From: Lutraria lutraria
Taxonomy: Eukaryota; Mollusca; Bivalvia; Venerida; Mactridae
Reading direction: 5' to 3'
Length of the DNA: 64,000 bases
Assembly (NCBI GenBank): GCA_964023205.1
Contig: OZ026848.1
Location: forward strand, 2,532,501 to 2,596,500
Shown here in pieces: positions 10,707 through 24,804 of this stretch (positions are counted from its first letter, which is position 1; each line of letters begins with the position of its first letter). The position numbers were made by a program, and so were the translations under genes. The notes under the pieces are model-generated. The model saw only the letters and a program-made list of their open reading frames with translations, had not been told where the DNA came from and did not search any database.

Positions 10707-10712
10707 CACGTG
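10707..10712. promoter_or_regulatory. CACGTG box, first of 15 copies
   Basis: In most monomers the B/C boundary reads TTTCACGGAGATGGC. In 15 of them a one-base deletion plus a substitution turns it into TTTCACGTGATGGC, creating the 8-bp palindrome TCACGTGA. The boxes start at 10,707, 16,274, 17,387, 22,954, 25,738, 26,851, 32,418, 33,531, 42,998, 46,340, 50,794, 54,135, 58,589, 60,260 and 62,487. All sit on monomers with GTATATTAC in subunit B, so they descend from one event. CACGTG is the classic E-box/G-box bound by bHLH and bZIP factors. On the minus strand ATCACGTG also fits the budding-yeast CDEI consensus RTCACRTG bound by Cbf1. Binding here is untested. Confidence 0.6.
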
Positions 10713-11327
10713 ATGGCTATTTCTAGAATTTCAATAATGTCAAAAGTAAGCAGAGCACAGCAAATTCAACCTTGCCACCAACTTTTGTTCATGCCAACTA
10801 CTTGTAAGTAAAGTTGCATTCATGTACCAACAACGCTTAAGGAGAAAATAAGAAATTAGAATTGTCAAAAAATCTCGACGCTAGGACATTTCCTCACAAA
10901 TTGTCATTTCTAGAAATGTAATAAAACCAAAAGTAACCATACCATACCAAAACCGTTCTCATCACAGTATTCCATTGATCCACACTACTTGGATGTAATG
11001 GTCCCATGTTTGTACTATCTACAATTAAAGAGTAAATGAAAGATAAAAATTTGTCGTGAAGCTTCGCGCAAGAAAATTTTTCTCTCCAACTGCCATTTCT
11101 AAAATATCAATAAAATCCAAAGTAAACGTTGCATGGTCAATCCTTTTGTAGCACTGATTCACATTGATGTCTATTACCTGCATGTGCACTTTCAATGATG
11201 CAAACCAAATAATGGTAGAGATATTGAAAATCAAAGACTTTCAGCAACTCTCGGAGACTTTTCACGGAGATGGCTATTTCTAGAATTTCAATAATGTCAA
11301 AAGTAAGCAGAGCATAGAAAATTCAAC

Positions 11328-14300
11328 CTTGCCACCAACTTTTGTTCATGCCAACTACTTGTAAGTAAAGTTGCATTCATGTACCAACAACGCTTAAGGA
11401 GAAAATAAGAAATTAGAATTGTCAAAAAATCTTGACGCTAGGACATTTCCTCACAAACTGTCATTTCTAGAAATGTAATAAAACCAAAAGTAACCATACC
11501 ATACCAAAACCGTTCTCATCACAGATTTCCATTGATCCGCACTACTTGGATGTAATGGTCCCATGTTTGTACTATCTACAATTGAAGAGTAAAGGAAAGA
11601 TAAAAATTTGTCGTAAAGCTTCGCGCAAGAAAAATTTTCTCTACAACTGCCATTTCTAAAATATCAATAAAATCCAAAGTAAACGTTGCATGGTCAATCC
11701 TTTTGTAGCACTGATTCACATTGATGTCGATTACTTGCATGTGCACTTTCAATGATGCAAACCAAATAATGGTAGAGATATTGAAAATCAAAAACTTTCA
11801 GCAACTCTCGGAGACTTTTCACGGAGATGGCTATTTCTAGAATTTCAATAATGTCAAAAGTAATCAGAGCACAGCAAATTCAACCTTGCCACCAACTTTT
11901 GTTCATGCCAACTACTTGTAAGTAAAGTTGCATTCATGTACCAACAACGCTTAAGGAGAAAATAAGAAATTAGAATTGTCAAAAAATCTTGACGCTAGAA
12001 CATTTCCTCACAAACTGTCATTTCTAGAAATGTAACAAAACCAAAAGTAACCATACCATACCAAAACCGTTCTCATCACAGATTTCTATTGATCCACACT
12101 ACTTGGATGTAATGGTCCCATGTTTGTACTATCTACAATTAAAGAGTAAATGAAAGATAAAATTTGTCGTGAAGCTTCGCGCAAGAAAATTTTTCTCTCC
12201 AACTGCCATTTCTAAAATATCAATAAAATCCAAAGTAAACGTTGCATGGTCAATCCTTTTGTAGCACTGATTCACATTGATGTCGATTACTTGCATGTGC
12301 ACTTTCAATGATGCAAACCAAATAATGGTAGAGATATTGAAAATCAAAAACTTTCAGCAACTCTCGGAGACTTTTCACGGAGATGGCTATTTCTAGAATT
12401 TCAATAATGTCAAAAGTAAGCAGAGCATAGCAAATTCAACCTTGCCACCAACTTTTGTTCATGCCAACTACTTGTAAGTAAAGTTGCATTCATGTACCAA
12501 CAACGCTTAAGGAGAAAATAAGAAATTAGAATTGTCAAAAAATCTTGACGCTAGGACATTTTCTCACAAATTGTCATTTCCAGAAATGTAATAAAACCAA
12601 AAGTAACCATACCATACCAAAACCGTTCTCATCACAGATTTCTATTGATCCACACTACTTGGATGTAATGGTCCCATGTTTGTACTATCTATAATTAAAG
12701 AGTAAATGAAAAGATAAAAATTTGTTGTAAAGCTTCATGCAAGAAAAAATTTCTCTCCAACTGCCATTTCTAAAATATCAATAAAATCCAAAGTAAACGT
12801 TGCATGGTCAATCCTTTTGTAGCACTGATTCACATTGATGTCTATTACTTGCCTGTATACTTTAAATGATGCAAACCAAATAATGGTAGAGATATTGAAA
12901 ATCAAAGACTTTCAGCAACTCTCGGAGACTTTTCACGGAGATGGCTATTTCTAGAATATCAATAATGTCAAAAGTAAGCAGAGCACAGCAAATTCAACCT
13001 TGCCACCAACTTTTGTTCATGCCAACTACTTGCAAGTAAAGTTGCATTCATGTACCAACAACGCTTAAGGAGAAAATAAGAAATTAGAATTGTCAAAAAA
13101 TCTTGACGCTAGGACATTTCCTCACAAACTGTCATTTCTAGAAATGTAATAAAACCAAAAGTAACCATACCATACCAAACCCGTTCTCATCACAGATTTC
13201 CATTGATCCGCACTACTTGGATGTAATGGTCCCATGTTTGTACTATCTACAATTGAAGAGTAAATGAAAGATAAAAATTTGTCGTAAAGATTTGCACAAG
13301 AAATTTTTCTCTCCAACTGCCATTTCTAAAATATCAATAAAATCCAAAGGAAACGTTGCATGGTCAATCCTTTTGTAGCACTGATTCACATTGATGTCTA
13401 TTACTTGCATGTGCACTTTCAATGATGCAAACCAAATAATGGTAGAGATATTGAAAATCAAAAACTTTCAGCAACTCTCGGAGACTTTTCACGGAGATGG
13501 CTATTTCTAGAATTTCAATAATGTCAAAAGTAATCAGAGCACAGCAAATTCAACCTTGCCACCAACTTTTGTTCATGCCAACTACTTGTAAGTAAAGTTG
13601 CATTCATGTACCAACAACGCTTAAGGAGAAAATAAGAAATTAGAATTGTCAAAAAATCTTGACGCTAGAACATTTCCTCACAAATTGTCATTTCTAGAAA
13701 TGTAACAAAACCAAAAGTAACCATACCATACCAAAACCGTTCTCATCACAGATTTCCATTGATCCGCACTACTTGGATGTAATGGTCCCATGTTTGTACT
13801 ATCTACAATTAAAGAGTAAATGAAAGATAAAATTTGTCGTGAAGCTTCGCGCAAGAAAATTTTTCTCTCCAACTGCCATTTCTAAAATATCAATAAAATC
13901 CAAAGTAAACGTTGCATGGTCAATCCTTTTGTAGCACTGATTCACATTGATGTCGATTACTTGCATGTGCACTTTCAATGATGCAAACCAAATAATGGTA
14001 GAGATATTGAAAATCAAAAACTTTCAGCAACTCTCGGAGACTTTTCACGGAGATGGCTATTTCTAGAATTTCAATAATGTCAAAAGTAAGCAGAGCATAG
14101 CAAATTCAACCTTGCCACCAACTTTTGTTCATGCCAACTACTTGTAAGTAAAGTTGCATTCATGTACCAACAACGCTTAAGGAGAAAATAAGAAATTAGA
14201 ATTGTCAAAAAATCTTGACGCTAGGACATTTTCTCACAAATTGTCATTTCCAGAAATGTAATAAAACCAAAAGTAACCATACCATACCAAAACCGTTCTC

Positions 14301-16894
14301 ATCACAGATTTCTATTGATCCACACTACTTGGATGTAATGGTCCCATGTTTGTACTATCTATAATTAAAGAGTAAATGAAAAGATAAAAATTTGTTGTAA
14401 AGCTTCATGCAAGAAAAAATTTCTCTCCAACTGCCATTTCTAAAATATCAATAAAATCCAAAGTAAACGTTGCATGGTCAATCCTTTTGTAGCACTGAAT
14501 CACATTGATGTCTATTACTTGCCTGTATACTTTAAATGATGCAAACCAAATAATGGTAGAGATATTGAAAATCAAAGACTTTCAGCAACTCTCGGAGACT
14601 TTTCACGGAGATGGCTATTTCTAGAATATCAATAATGTCAAAAGTAAGCAGAGCACAGCAAATTCAACCTTGCCACCAACTTTTGTTCATGCCAACTACT
14701 TGCAAGTAAAGTTGCATTCATGTACCAACAACGCTTAAGGAGAAAATAAGAAATTAGAATTGTCAAAAAATCTTGACGCTAGGACATTTCCTCACAAACT
14801 GTCATTTCTAGAAATGTAATAAAACCAAAAGTAACCATACCATACCAAACCCGTTCTCATCACAGATTTCCATTGATCCGCACTACTTGGATGTAATGGT
14901 CCCATGTTTGTACTATCTACAATTGAAGAGTAAATGAAAGATAAAAATTTGTCGTAAAGATTTGCACAAGAAATTTTTCTCTCCAACTGCCATTTCTAAA
15001 ATATCAATAAAATCCAAAGTAAACGTTGCATGGTCAATCCTTTTGTAGCACTGATTCACATTGATGTCTATTACTTGCCTGTGTACTTTCAATGATGCAA
15101 ACCAAATAATAGTAGAGATATTGAAAATCAAAGACTTTCAGCAACTCTCGGAGACTTTTCACGGAGATGGCTATTTCTAGAATTTCAATAATGTCAAAAG
15201 TAAGCAGAGCACAGCAAATTCAACCTTGCCACCAACTTTTGTTCATGCCAACTACTTGTAAGTAAAGTTGCATTCATGTACCAACAACGCTTAAGGAGAA
15301 AATAAGAAATTAGAATTGTCAAAAAATCTTGACGCTAGGACATTTCCTCACAAACTGTCATTTCTAGAAATGTAATAAAACCAAAAGTAACCATACCATA
15401 CCAAACCCGTTCTCATCACAGATTTCCATTGATCCGCACTACTTGGATGTAATGGTCCCATGTTTGTACTATCTACAATTGAAGAGTAAAGGAAAGATAA
15501 AAATTTGTCGTAAAGCTTCGCTCAAGAAAAATTTTCTCTACAACTGCCATTTCTAAAATATCAATAAAATCCAAAGGAAACGTTGCATGGTCAATCCTTT
15601 TGTAGCACTGATTCACATTGATGTCTATTACTTGCATGTGCACTTTCAATGATGCAAACCAAATAATGGTAGAGATATTGAAAATCAAAAACTTTCAGCA
15701 ACTCTCGGAGACTTTTCACGGAGATGGCTATTTCTAGAATTTCAATAATGTCAAAAGTAAGCAGAGCATAGAAAATTCAACCTTGCCACCAACTTTTGTT
15801 CATGCCAACTACTCGTAAGTAAAGTTGCATTCATGTACCAACAACGCTTAAGGAGAAAATAAGAAATTAGAATTGTCAAAAAATCTTGACGCTAGGACAT
15901 TTCCTCACAAATTGTCATTTCTAGAAATGTAATAAAACCAAAAGTAACCATACCATACCAAAACCGTTCTCATCACAGATTTCCATTGATCCACACTACT
16001 TGGATGTAATGGTCCCATGTTTGTACTATCTACAATTAAAGAGTAAATGAAAGATAAAAATTTGTCGTGAAGCTTCGTGCAAGAAAATTTTTCTCTCCAA
16101 CTGCCATTTCTAAAATATCAATAAAATCCAAAGTAAACGTTGCATGGTCAATCCTTTTGTAGCACTGATTCACATTGATGTATATTACTTGCATGTGCAC
16201 TTTCAATGATGCAAACCAAATAATAGTAGAGATATTGAAAATCAAAGACTTTCAGCAACTCTCGGAGACTTTTCACGTGATGGCTATTTCTAGAATTTCA
16301 ATAATGTCAAAAGTAAGCAGAGCACAGCAAATTCAACCTTGCCACCAACTTTTGTTCATGCCAACTACTTGTAAGTAAAGTTGCATTCATGTACCAACAA
16401 CGCTTAAGGAGAAAATAAGAAATTAGAATTGTCAAAAAATCTCGACGCTAGGACATTTCCTCACAAATTGTCATTTCTAGAAATGTAATAAAACCAAAAG
16501 TAACCATACCATACCAAAACCGTTCTCATCACAGTATTCCATTGATCCACACTACTTGGATGTAATGGTCCCATGTTTGTACTATCTACAATTAAAGAGT
16601 AAATGAAAGATAAAAATTTGTCGTGAAGCTTCGCGCAAGAAAATTTTTCTCTCCAACTGCCATTTCTAAAATATCAATAAAATCCAAAGTAAACGTTGCA
16701 TGGTCAATCCTTTTGTAGCACTGATTCACATTGATGTCTATTACCTGCATGTGCACTTTCAATGATGCAAACCAAATAATGGTAGAGATATTGAAAATCA
16801 AAGACTTTCAGCAACTCTCGGAGACTTTTCACGGAGATGGCTATTTCTAGAATTTCAATAATGTCAAAAGTAAGCAGAGCATAGAAAATTCAAC
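11328..16894 (+). repeat. 10-monomer unit (5,567 bp), tandem copy 2
   Basis: Near-identical to 5,761-11,327. All diagnostic variants recur at +5,567, including AATCTCGACG near 16,443 and ACAGTATTCC near 16,530. The one difference I noticed is T to A in GCACTGAATCAC at 14,499. The match ends at ACTACTCGTAAG near 16,926, against ACTACTTGTAAG near 11,360. Few differences over 5.5 kb point to a recent event or to an assembly duplication. Confidence 0.88.
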
Positions 16895-19800
16895 CTTGCC
16901 ACCAACTTTTGTTCATGCCAACTACTCGTAAGTAAAGTTGCATTCATGTACCAACAACGCTTAAGGAGAAAATAAGAAATTAGAATTGTCAAAAAATCTT
17001 GACGCTAGGACATTTCCTCACAAATTGTCATTTCTAGAAATGTAATAAAACCAAAAGTAACCATACCATACCAAAACCGTTCTCATCACAGATTTCCATT
17101 GATCCACACTACTTGGATGTAATGGTCCCATGTTTGTACTATCTACAATTAAAGAGTAAATGAAAGATAAAAATTTGTCGTGAAGCTTCGTGCAAGAAAA
17201 TTTTTCTCTCCAACTGCCATTTCTAAAATATCAATAAAATCCAAAGTAAACGTTGCATGGTCAATCCTTTTGTAGCACTGATTCACATTGATGTATATTA
17301 CTTGCATGTGCACTTTCAATGATGCAAACCAAATAATAGTAGAGATATTGAAAATCAAAGACTTTCAGCAACTCTCGGAGACTTTTCACGTGATGGCTAT
17401 TTCTAGAATTTCAATAATGTCAAAAGTAAGCAGAGCACAGCAAATTCTACCTTGCCACCAACTTTTGTTCATGCCAACTACTTGTAAGTAAAGTTGCATT
17501 CATGTACCAACAACGCTTAAGGAGAAAATAAGAAATTAGAATTGTCAAAAAATCTTGACGCTAGGACATTTCCTCACAAACTGTCATTTCTAGAAATGTA
17601 ATAAAACCAAAAGTAACCATACCATACCAAAACCGTTCTCATCACAGATTTCCATTGATCCGCACTACTTGGATGTAATGGTCCCACGTTTGTACTATCT
17701 ACAATTGAAGAGTAAATGAAAGATAAAAATTTGTCGTAAAGCTTTGCGCAAGAAAAATTTTCTCTACAACTGCCATTTCTAAAATATCAATAAAATCAAA
17801 AGGAAACGTTGCATGGTCAATCCTTTTGTAGCACTGATTCACATTGATGTCTATTACTTGCCTGTGTACTTTAAATGATGCAAACCAAATAATGGTAGAG
17901 ATATTGAAAATCAAAGACTTTCAGCAACTCTCGGAGACTTTTCACGGAGATGGCTATTTCTAGAATATCAATAATGTCAAAAGTAAGCAGAGCACAGCAA
18001 ATTCAACCTTGCCACCAACTTTGTTCATGCCAACTACTTGCAAGTAAAGTTGCATTCATGTACCAACAACGCTTAAGGAGAAAATAAGAAATTAGAATTG
18101 TCAAAAAATCTTGACGCTAGGACATTTCCTCACAAACTGTCATTTCTAGAAATGTAATAAAACCAAAAGTAACCATACCATACCAAACCCGTTCTCATCA
18201 CAGATTTCCATTGATCCGCACTACTTGGATGTAATGGTCCCATGTTTGTACTATCTACAATTGAAGAGTAAATGAAAGATAAAAATTTGTCGTAAAGATT
18301 TGCGCAAGAAAATTTTTCTCTCCAACTGCCATTTCTAAAATATCAATAAAATCCAAAGTAAACGTTGCATGGTCAATCCTTTTGTAGCACTGATTCACAT
18401 TGATGTCTATTACTTGCCTGTGTACTTTAAATGATGCAAACCAAATAATGGTAGAGATATTGAAAATCAAAGACTTTCAGCAACTCTCGGAGACTTTTCA
18501 CGGAGATGGCTATTTCTAGAATATCAATAATGTCAAAAGTAAGCAGAGCACAGCAAATTCAACCTTGCCACCAACTTTTGTTCATGCCAACTACTTGTAA
18601 GTAAAGTTGCATTCATGTACCAACAACGCTTAAGGAGAAAATAAGAAATTAGAATTGTCAAAAAATCTTGACGCTAGGACATTTCCTAACAAATTGTCAT
18701 TTCTAGAAATGTAATAAAACCAAAAGTAACCATACCATACCAAAACCGTTCTCATCACAGTATTCCATTGATCCACACTACTTGGATGTAATGGTCCCAT
18801 GTTTGTACTATCTACAATTAAAGAGTAAATGAAAGATAAAAATTTGTCGTGAAGCTTCGCGCAAGAAAATTTTTCTCTCCAACTGCCATTTCTAAAATAT
18901 CAATAAAATCCAAAGTAAACGTTGCATGGTCAATCCTTTTGTAGCACTGATTCACATTGATGTCTATTACTTGCATGTGCACTTTCAATGATGCAAACCA
19001 AATAATGGTAGAGATATTGAAAATCAAAAACTTTCAGCAACTCTCGGAGACTTTTCACGGAGATGGCTATTTCTAGAATTTCAATAATGTCAAAAGTAAG
19101 CAGAGCATAGCAAATTCAACCTTGCCACCAACTTTTGTTCATGCCAACTACTCGTAAGTAAAGTTGCATTCATGTACCAACAACGCTTAAGGAGAAAATA
19201 AGAAATTAGAATTGTCAAAAAATCTTGACGCTAGGACATTTTCTCACAAATTGTCATTTCTAGAAATGTAATAAAACCAAAAGTAACCATACCATACCAA
19301 AACCGTTCTCATCACAGATTTCTATTGATCCACACTACTTGGATGTAATGGTCCCATGTTTGTACTATCTATAATTAAAGAGTAAATGAAAAGATAAAAA
19401 TTTGTTGTAAAGCTTCATGCAAGAAAAGATTTCTCTCCAACTGCCATTTCTAAAATATCAATAAAATCCAAAGTAAACGTTGCATGGTCAATCCTTTTGT
19501 AGCACTGATTCACATTGATGTCTATTACTTGCCTGTATACTTTAAATGATGCAAACCAAATAATGGTAGAGATATTGAAAATCAAAGACTTTCAGCAACT
19601 CTCGGAGACTTTTCACGGAGATGGCTATTTCTAGAATATCAATAATGTCAAAAGTAAGCAGAGCACAGCAAATTCAACCTTGCCACCAACTTTTGTTCAT
19701 GCCAACTACTTGCAAGTAAAGTTGCATTCATGTACCAACAACGCTTAAGGAGAAAATAAGAAATTAGAATTGTCAAAAAATCTTGACGCTAGGACATTTC

Positions 19801-22020
19801 CTCACAAACTGTCATTTCTAGAAATGTAATAAAACCAAAAGTAACCATACCATACCAAACCCGTTCTCATCACAGATTTCCATTGATCCGCACTACTTGG
19901 ATGTAATGGTCCCATGTTTGTACTATCTACAATTGAAGAGTAAATGAAAGATAAAAATTTGTCGTAAAGATTTGCACAAGAAAATTTTTCTCTCCAACTG
20001 CCATTTCTAAAATATCAATAAAATCCAAAGTAAACGTTGCATGGTCAATCCTTTTGTAGCACTGATTCACATTGAGGTCGATTACTTGCATGTGCACTTT
20101 CAATGATGCAAACCAAATAATGGTAGAGATATTGAAAATCAAAAACTTTCAGCAACTCTCGGAGACTTTTCACGGAGATGGCTATTTCTAGAATTTCAAT
20201 AATGTCAAAAGTAAGCAGAGCACAGCAAATTCAACCTTGCCACCAACTTTGTTCATGCCAACTACTTGTAAGTAAAGTTGCATTCATGTACCAACAACGC
20301 TTAAGGAGAAAATAAGAAATTAGAATTGTCAAAAAATCTTGACGCTAGGACATTTTCTCACAAATTGTCATTTCTAGAAATGTAATAAAACCAAAAGTAA
20401 CCATACCTACCAAAACCGTTCTCATCACAGATTTCTATTGATCCACACTACTTGGATGTAATGGTCCCATGTTTGTACTATCTATAATTAAAGAGTAAAT
20501 GAAAAGATAAAAATTTGTTGTAAAGCTTCATGCCAGAAAAATTTTCTCACCAACTGCCATTTCTAAAATATCAATAAAATCCAAAGTAAACGTTGCATGG
20601 TCAATCCTTTTGTAGCACTGATTCACATTGATGTTTATTACTTGCCTGTGCACTTTCAATGATGCAAACCAAATAATGGTAGAGATATTGAAAATCAAAG
20701 ACTTTCAGCAACTCTCTGAGACTTTTCACGGAGATGGCTATTTCTAGAATTTCAATAATGTCAAAAGTAAGCAGAGCATAGAAAATTCAACCTTGCCACC
20801 AACTTTTGTTCATGCCAACTACTCGTAAGTAAAGTTGCATTCATGTACCAACAACGCTTAAGGAGAAAATAAGAAATTAGAATTGTCAAAAAATCTTGAC
20901 GCTAGGACATTTCCTCACAAATTGTCATTTCTAGAAATGTAATAAAACCAAAAGTAACCATACCATACCAAAACCGTTCTCATCACAGATTTCCATTGAT
21001 CCACACTACTTGGATGTAATGGTCCCATGTTTGTACTATCTACAATTAAAGAGTAAATGAAAGATAAAAATTTGTCGTGAAGCTTCGCGCAAGAAAATTT
21101 TTCTCTCCAACTGCCATTTCTAAAATATCAATAAAATCCAAAGTAAACGTTGCATGGTCAATCCTTTTGTAGCACTGATTCACATTGATGTATATTACTT
21201 GCATGTGCACTTTCAATGATGCAAACCAAATAATAGTAGAGATATTGAAAATCAAAGACTTTCAGCAACTCTCGGAGACTTTTCACGGAGATGGCTATTT
21301 CTAGAATATCAATAATGTCAAAAGTAAGCAGAGCACAGCAAATTCAACCTTGCCACCAACTTTGTTCATGCCAACTACTTGTAAGTAAAGTTGCATTCAT
21401 GTACCAACAACGCTTAAGGAGAAAATAAGAAATTAGAATTGTCAAAAAATCTTGACGCTAGGACATTTCCTCACAAACTGTCATTTCTAGAAATGTAATA
21501 AAACCAAAAGTAACCATACCATACCAAACCCGTTCTCATCACAGATTTCCATTGATCCGCACTACTTGGATGTAATGGTCCCATGTTTGTACTATCTACA
21601 ATTGAAGAGTAAATGAAAGATAAAAATTTGTCGTAAAGATTTGCGCAAGAAAAATTTTCTCTCCAACTGCCATTTCTAAAATATCAATAAAATCCAAAGT
21701 AAACGTTGCATGGTCAATCCTTTTGTAGCACTGATTCACATTGATGTCTATTACTTGCCTGTGTACTTTAAATGATGCAAACCAAATAATGGTAGAGATA
21801 TTGAAAATCAAAGACTTTCAGCAACTCTCGGAGACTTTTCACGGAGATGGCTATTTCTAGAATATCAATAATGTCAAAAGTAAGCAGAGCTAGGCAAATT
21901 CAACCTTGCCACCAAGTTTTGTTCATGCCAACTACTTGTAAGTAAAGTTGCATTCATGTACCAACAACGCTTAAGGAGAAAATAAGAAATTAGAATTGTC
22001 AAAAAATCTTGACGCTAGGA
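15341..22020 (+). repeat. 12-monomer higher-order repeat, copy 1
   Basis: This is the first of three full copies of a 12-monomer, 6,680-bp higher-order unit. It has a 4-monomer part with two CACGTG boxes (16,274 and 17,387), followed by an 8-monomer part. The 8-monomer part carries CCCACGTTTG (near 17,687), AATCAAAAGG (near 17,796), TTCCTAACAAATT, ATACCTACC (near 20,406), CTCTCTGAGAC (near 20,714) and AGCTAGGC...CAAGTTTTG (near 21,890). It overlaps the end of the 10-monomer tandem pair, so its first part was already present near 9.8-11.3 kb. Confidence 0.85.
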
Positions 22021-23930
22021 CATTTCCTCACAAACTGTCATTTCTAGAAATGTAATAAAACCAAAAGTAACCATACCATACCAAACCAATTCTCATCACA
22101 GATTTCCATTGATCCGCACTACTTGGATGTAATGGTCCCATGTTTGTACTATCTACAATTGAAGAGTAAAGGAAAGATAAAAATTTGTCGTAAAGCTTCG
22201 CTCAAGAAAAATTTTCTCTACAACTGCCATTTCTAAAATATCAATAAAATCCAAAGGAAACGTTGCATGGTCAATCCTTTTGTAGCACTGATTCACATTG
22301 ATGTCTATTACTTGCATGTGCACTTTCAATGATGCAAACCAAATAATGGTAGAGATATTGAAAATCAAAAACTTTCAGCAACTCTCGGAGACTTTTCACG
22401 GAGATGGCTATTTCTAGAATTTCAATAATGTCAAAAGTAAGCAGAGCATAGAAAATTCAACCTTGCCACCAACTTTTGTTCATGCCAACTACTCGTAAGT
22501 AAAGTTGCATTCATGTACCAACAACGCTTAAGGAGAAAATAAGAAATTAGAATTGTCAAAAAATCTTGACGCTAGGACATTTCCTCACAAATTGTCATTT
22601 CTAGAAATGTAATAAAACCAAAAGTAACCATACCATACCAAAACCGTTCTCATCACAGATTTCCATTGATCCACACTACTTGGATGTAATGGTCCCATGT
22701 TTGTACTATCTACAATTAAAGAGTAAATGAAAGATAAAAATTTGTCGTGAAGCTTCGTGCAAGAAAATTTTTCTCTCCAACTGCCATTTCTAAAATATCA
22801 ATAAAATCCAAAGTAAACGTTGCATGGTCAATCCTTTTGTAGCACTGATTCACATTGATGTATATTACTTGCATGTGCACTTTCAATGATGCAAACCAAA
22901 TAATAGTAGAGATATTGAAAATCAAAGACTTTCAGCAACTCTCGGAGACTTTTCACGTGATGGCTATTTCTAGAATTTCAATAATGTCAAAAGTAAGCAG
23001 AGCACAGCAAATTCAACCTTGCCACCAACTTTTGTTCATGCCAACTACTTGTAAGTAAAGTTGCATTCATGTACCAACAACGCTTAAGGAGAAAATAAGA
23101 AATTAGAATTGTCAAAAAATCTCGACGCTAGGACATTTCCTCACAAATTGTCATTTCTAGAAATGTAATAAAACCAAAAGTAACCATACCATACCAAAAC
23201 CGTTCTCATCACAGTATTCCATTGATCCACACTACTTGGATGTAATGGTCCCATGTTTGTACTATCTACAATTAAAGAGTAAATGAAAGATAAAAATTTG
23301 TCGTGAAGCTTCGCGCAGGAAAATTTTTCTCTCCAACTGCCATTTCTAAAATATCAATAAAATCCAAAGTAAACGTTGCATGGTCAATCCTTTTGTAGCA
23401 CTGATTCACATTGATGTCTATTACTTGCATGTGCACTTTCAATGATGCAAACCAAATAATGGTAGAGATATTGAAAATCAAAGACTTTCAGCAACTCTCG
23501 GAGACTTTTCACGGAGATGGCTATTTCTAGAATTTCAATAATGTCAAAAGTAAGCAGAGCATAGAAAATTCAACCTTGCCACCAACTTTTGTTCATGCCA
23601 ACTACTCGTAAGTAAAGTTGCATTCATGTACCAACAACGCTTAAGGAGAAAATAAGAAATTAGAATTGTCAAAAAATCTTGACGCTAGGACATTTCCTCA
23701 CAAATTGTCATTTCTAGAAATGTAATAAAACCAAAAGTAACCATACCATACCAAAACCGTTCTCATCACAGATTTCCATTGATCCACACTACTTGGATGT
23801 AATGGTCCCATGTTTGTACTATCTACAATTAAAGAGTAAATGAAAGATAAAAATTTGTCGTGAAGCTTCGTGCAAGAAAATTTTTCTCTCCAACTGCCAT
23901 TTCTAAAATATCAATAAAATCCAAAGTAAA
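22021..23930 (+). repeat. Truncated copy of the 12-monomer higher-order repeat
   Basis: Only the 4-monomer first part is present (B portions near 22,153, 22,716, 23,272 and 23,829), with one CACGTG box at 22,954. It has its own mutations: CG to AA at 22,088-22,089, and GCGCAGGAAA in place of GCGCAAGAAA near 23,316. The last monomer is a hybrid. Up to about 23,885 it follows the monomer near 17,149; by 23,975 it follows the monomer near 14,510 (GTCTATTACTTGCCTGTATAC). The higher-order phase is therefore broken here. Confidence 0.8.
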
Positions 23931-24804
23931 CGTTGCATGGTCAATCCTTTTGTAGCACTGATTCACATTGATGTCTATTACTTGCCTGTATACTTTAAAT
24001 GATGCAAACCAAATAATGGTAGAGATATTGAAAATCAAAGACTTTCAGCAACTCTCGGAGACTTTTCACGGAGATGGCTATTTCTAGAATATCAATAATG
24101 TCAAAAGTAAGCAGAGCACAGCAAATTCAACCTTGCCACCAACTTTTGTTCATGCCAACTACTTGCAAGTAAAGTTGCATTCATGTACCAACAACGCTTA
24201 AGGAGAAAATAAGAAATTAGAATTGTCAAAAAATCTTGACGCTAGGACATTTCCTCACAAACTGTCATTTCTAGAAATGTAATAAAACCAAAAGTAACCA
24301 TACCATACCAAACCCGTTCTCATCACAGATTTCCATTGATCCGCACTACTTGGATGTAATGGTCCCATGTTTGTACTATCTACAATTGAAGAGTAAATGA
24401 AAGATAAAAATTTGTCGTAAAGATTTGCACAAGAAATTTTTCTCTCCAACTGCCATTTCTAAAATATCAATAAAATCCAAAGTAAACGTTGCATGGTCAA
24501 TCCTTTTGTAGCACTGATTCACATTGATGTCTATTACTTGCCTGTGTACTTTCAATGATGCAAACCAAATAATAGTAGAGATATTGAAAATCAAAGACTT
24601 TCAGCAACTCTCGGAGACTTTTCACGGAGATGGCTATTTCTAGAATTTCAATAATGTCAAAAGTAAGCAGAGCACAGCAAATTCAACCTTGCCACCAACT
24701 TTTGTTCATGCCAACTACTTGTAAGTAAAGTTGCATTCATGTACCAACAACGCTTAAGGAGAAAATAAGAAATTAGAATTGTCAAAAAATCTTGACGCTA
24801 GGAC
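23931..24804 (+). repeat. Bridge copied from about 14,470-15,341
   Basis: After the hybrid monomer the array restarts with sequence from the left family (offset 9,463), including ACTTGCAAG, GATTTGCACAAGAAATTTTTC and the CTGTGTACTTTCAATG/AATAGTAG combination. It then flows into the second full higher-order copy. With the blocks on each side it makes a 17-monomer (9,464-bp) tandem pair of about 14,470-23,930 and 23,931-33,394. Confidence 0.75.

Larger units (their letters stand above)
5761..11327 (+). repeat. 10-monomer unit (5,567 bp), tandem copy 1
   Basis: Ten monomers that are repeated immediately downstream. The unit includes the recombinant patch at 7,783-8,185, monomers with CTTCGCTCAAG (near 9,955), AATCTCGACG (near 10,876), ATCACAGTATTCC (near 10,965) and ATTACCTGC (near 11,175), and one CACGTG box. 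Upstream similarity to copy 2 breaks at the GAATATC/GAATTTC and CACAGC/CATAGA sites just before 5,761. That places the exchange between 11,313 and the following monomer. Confidence 0.88.

Noticed and set aside
10608..10811. Plus-strand 67-codon open frame found in 15 monomers
   Set aside because: It also begins with TTG, and it exists only because the deletion that made CACGTG shifted the frame. It tracks that DNA haplotype exactly and has no sign of coding constraint.
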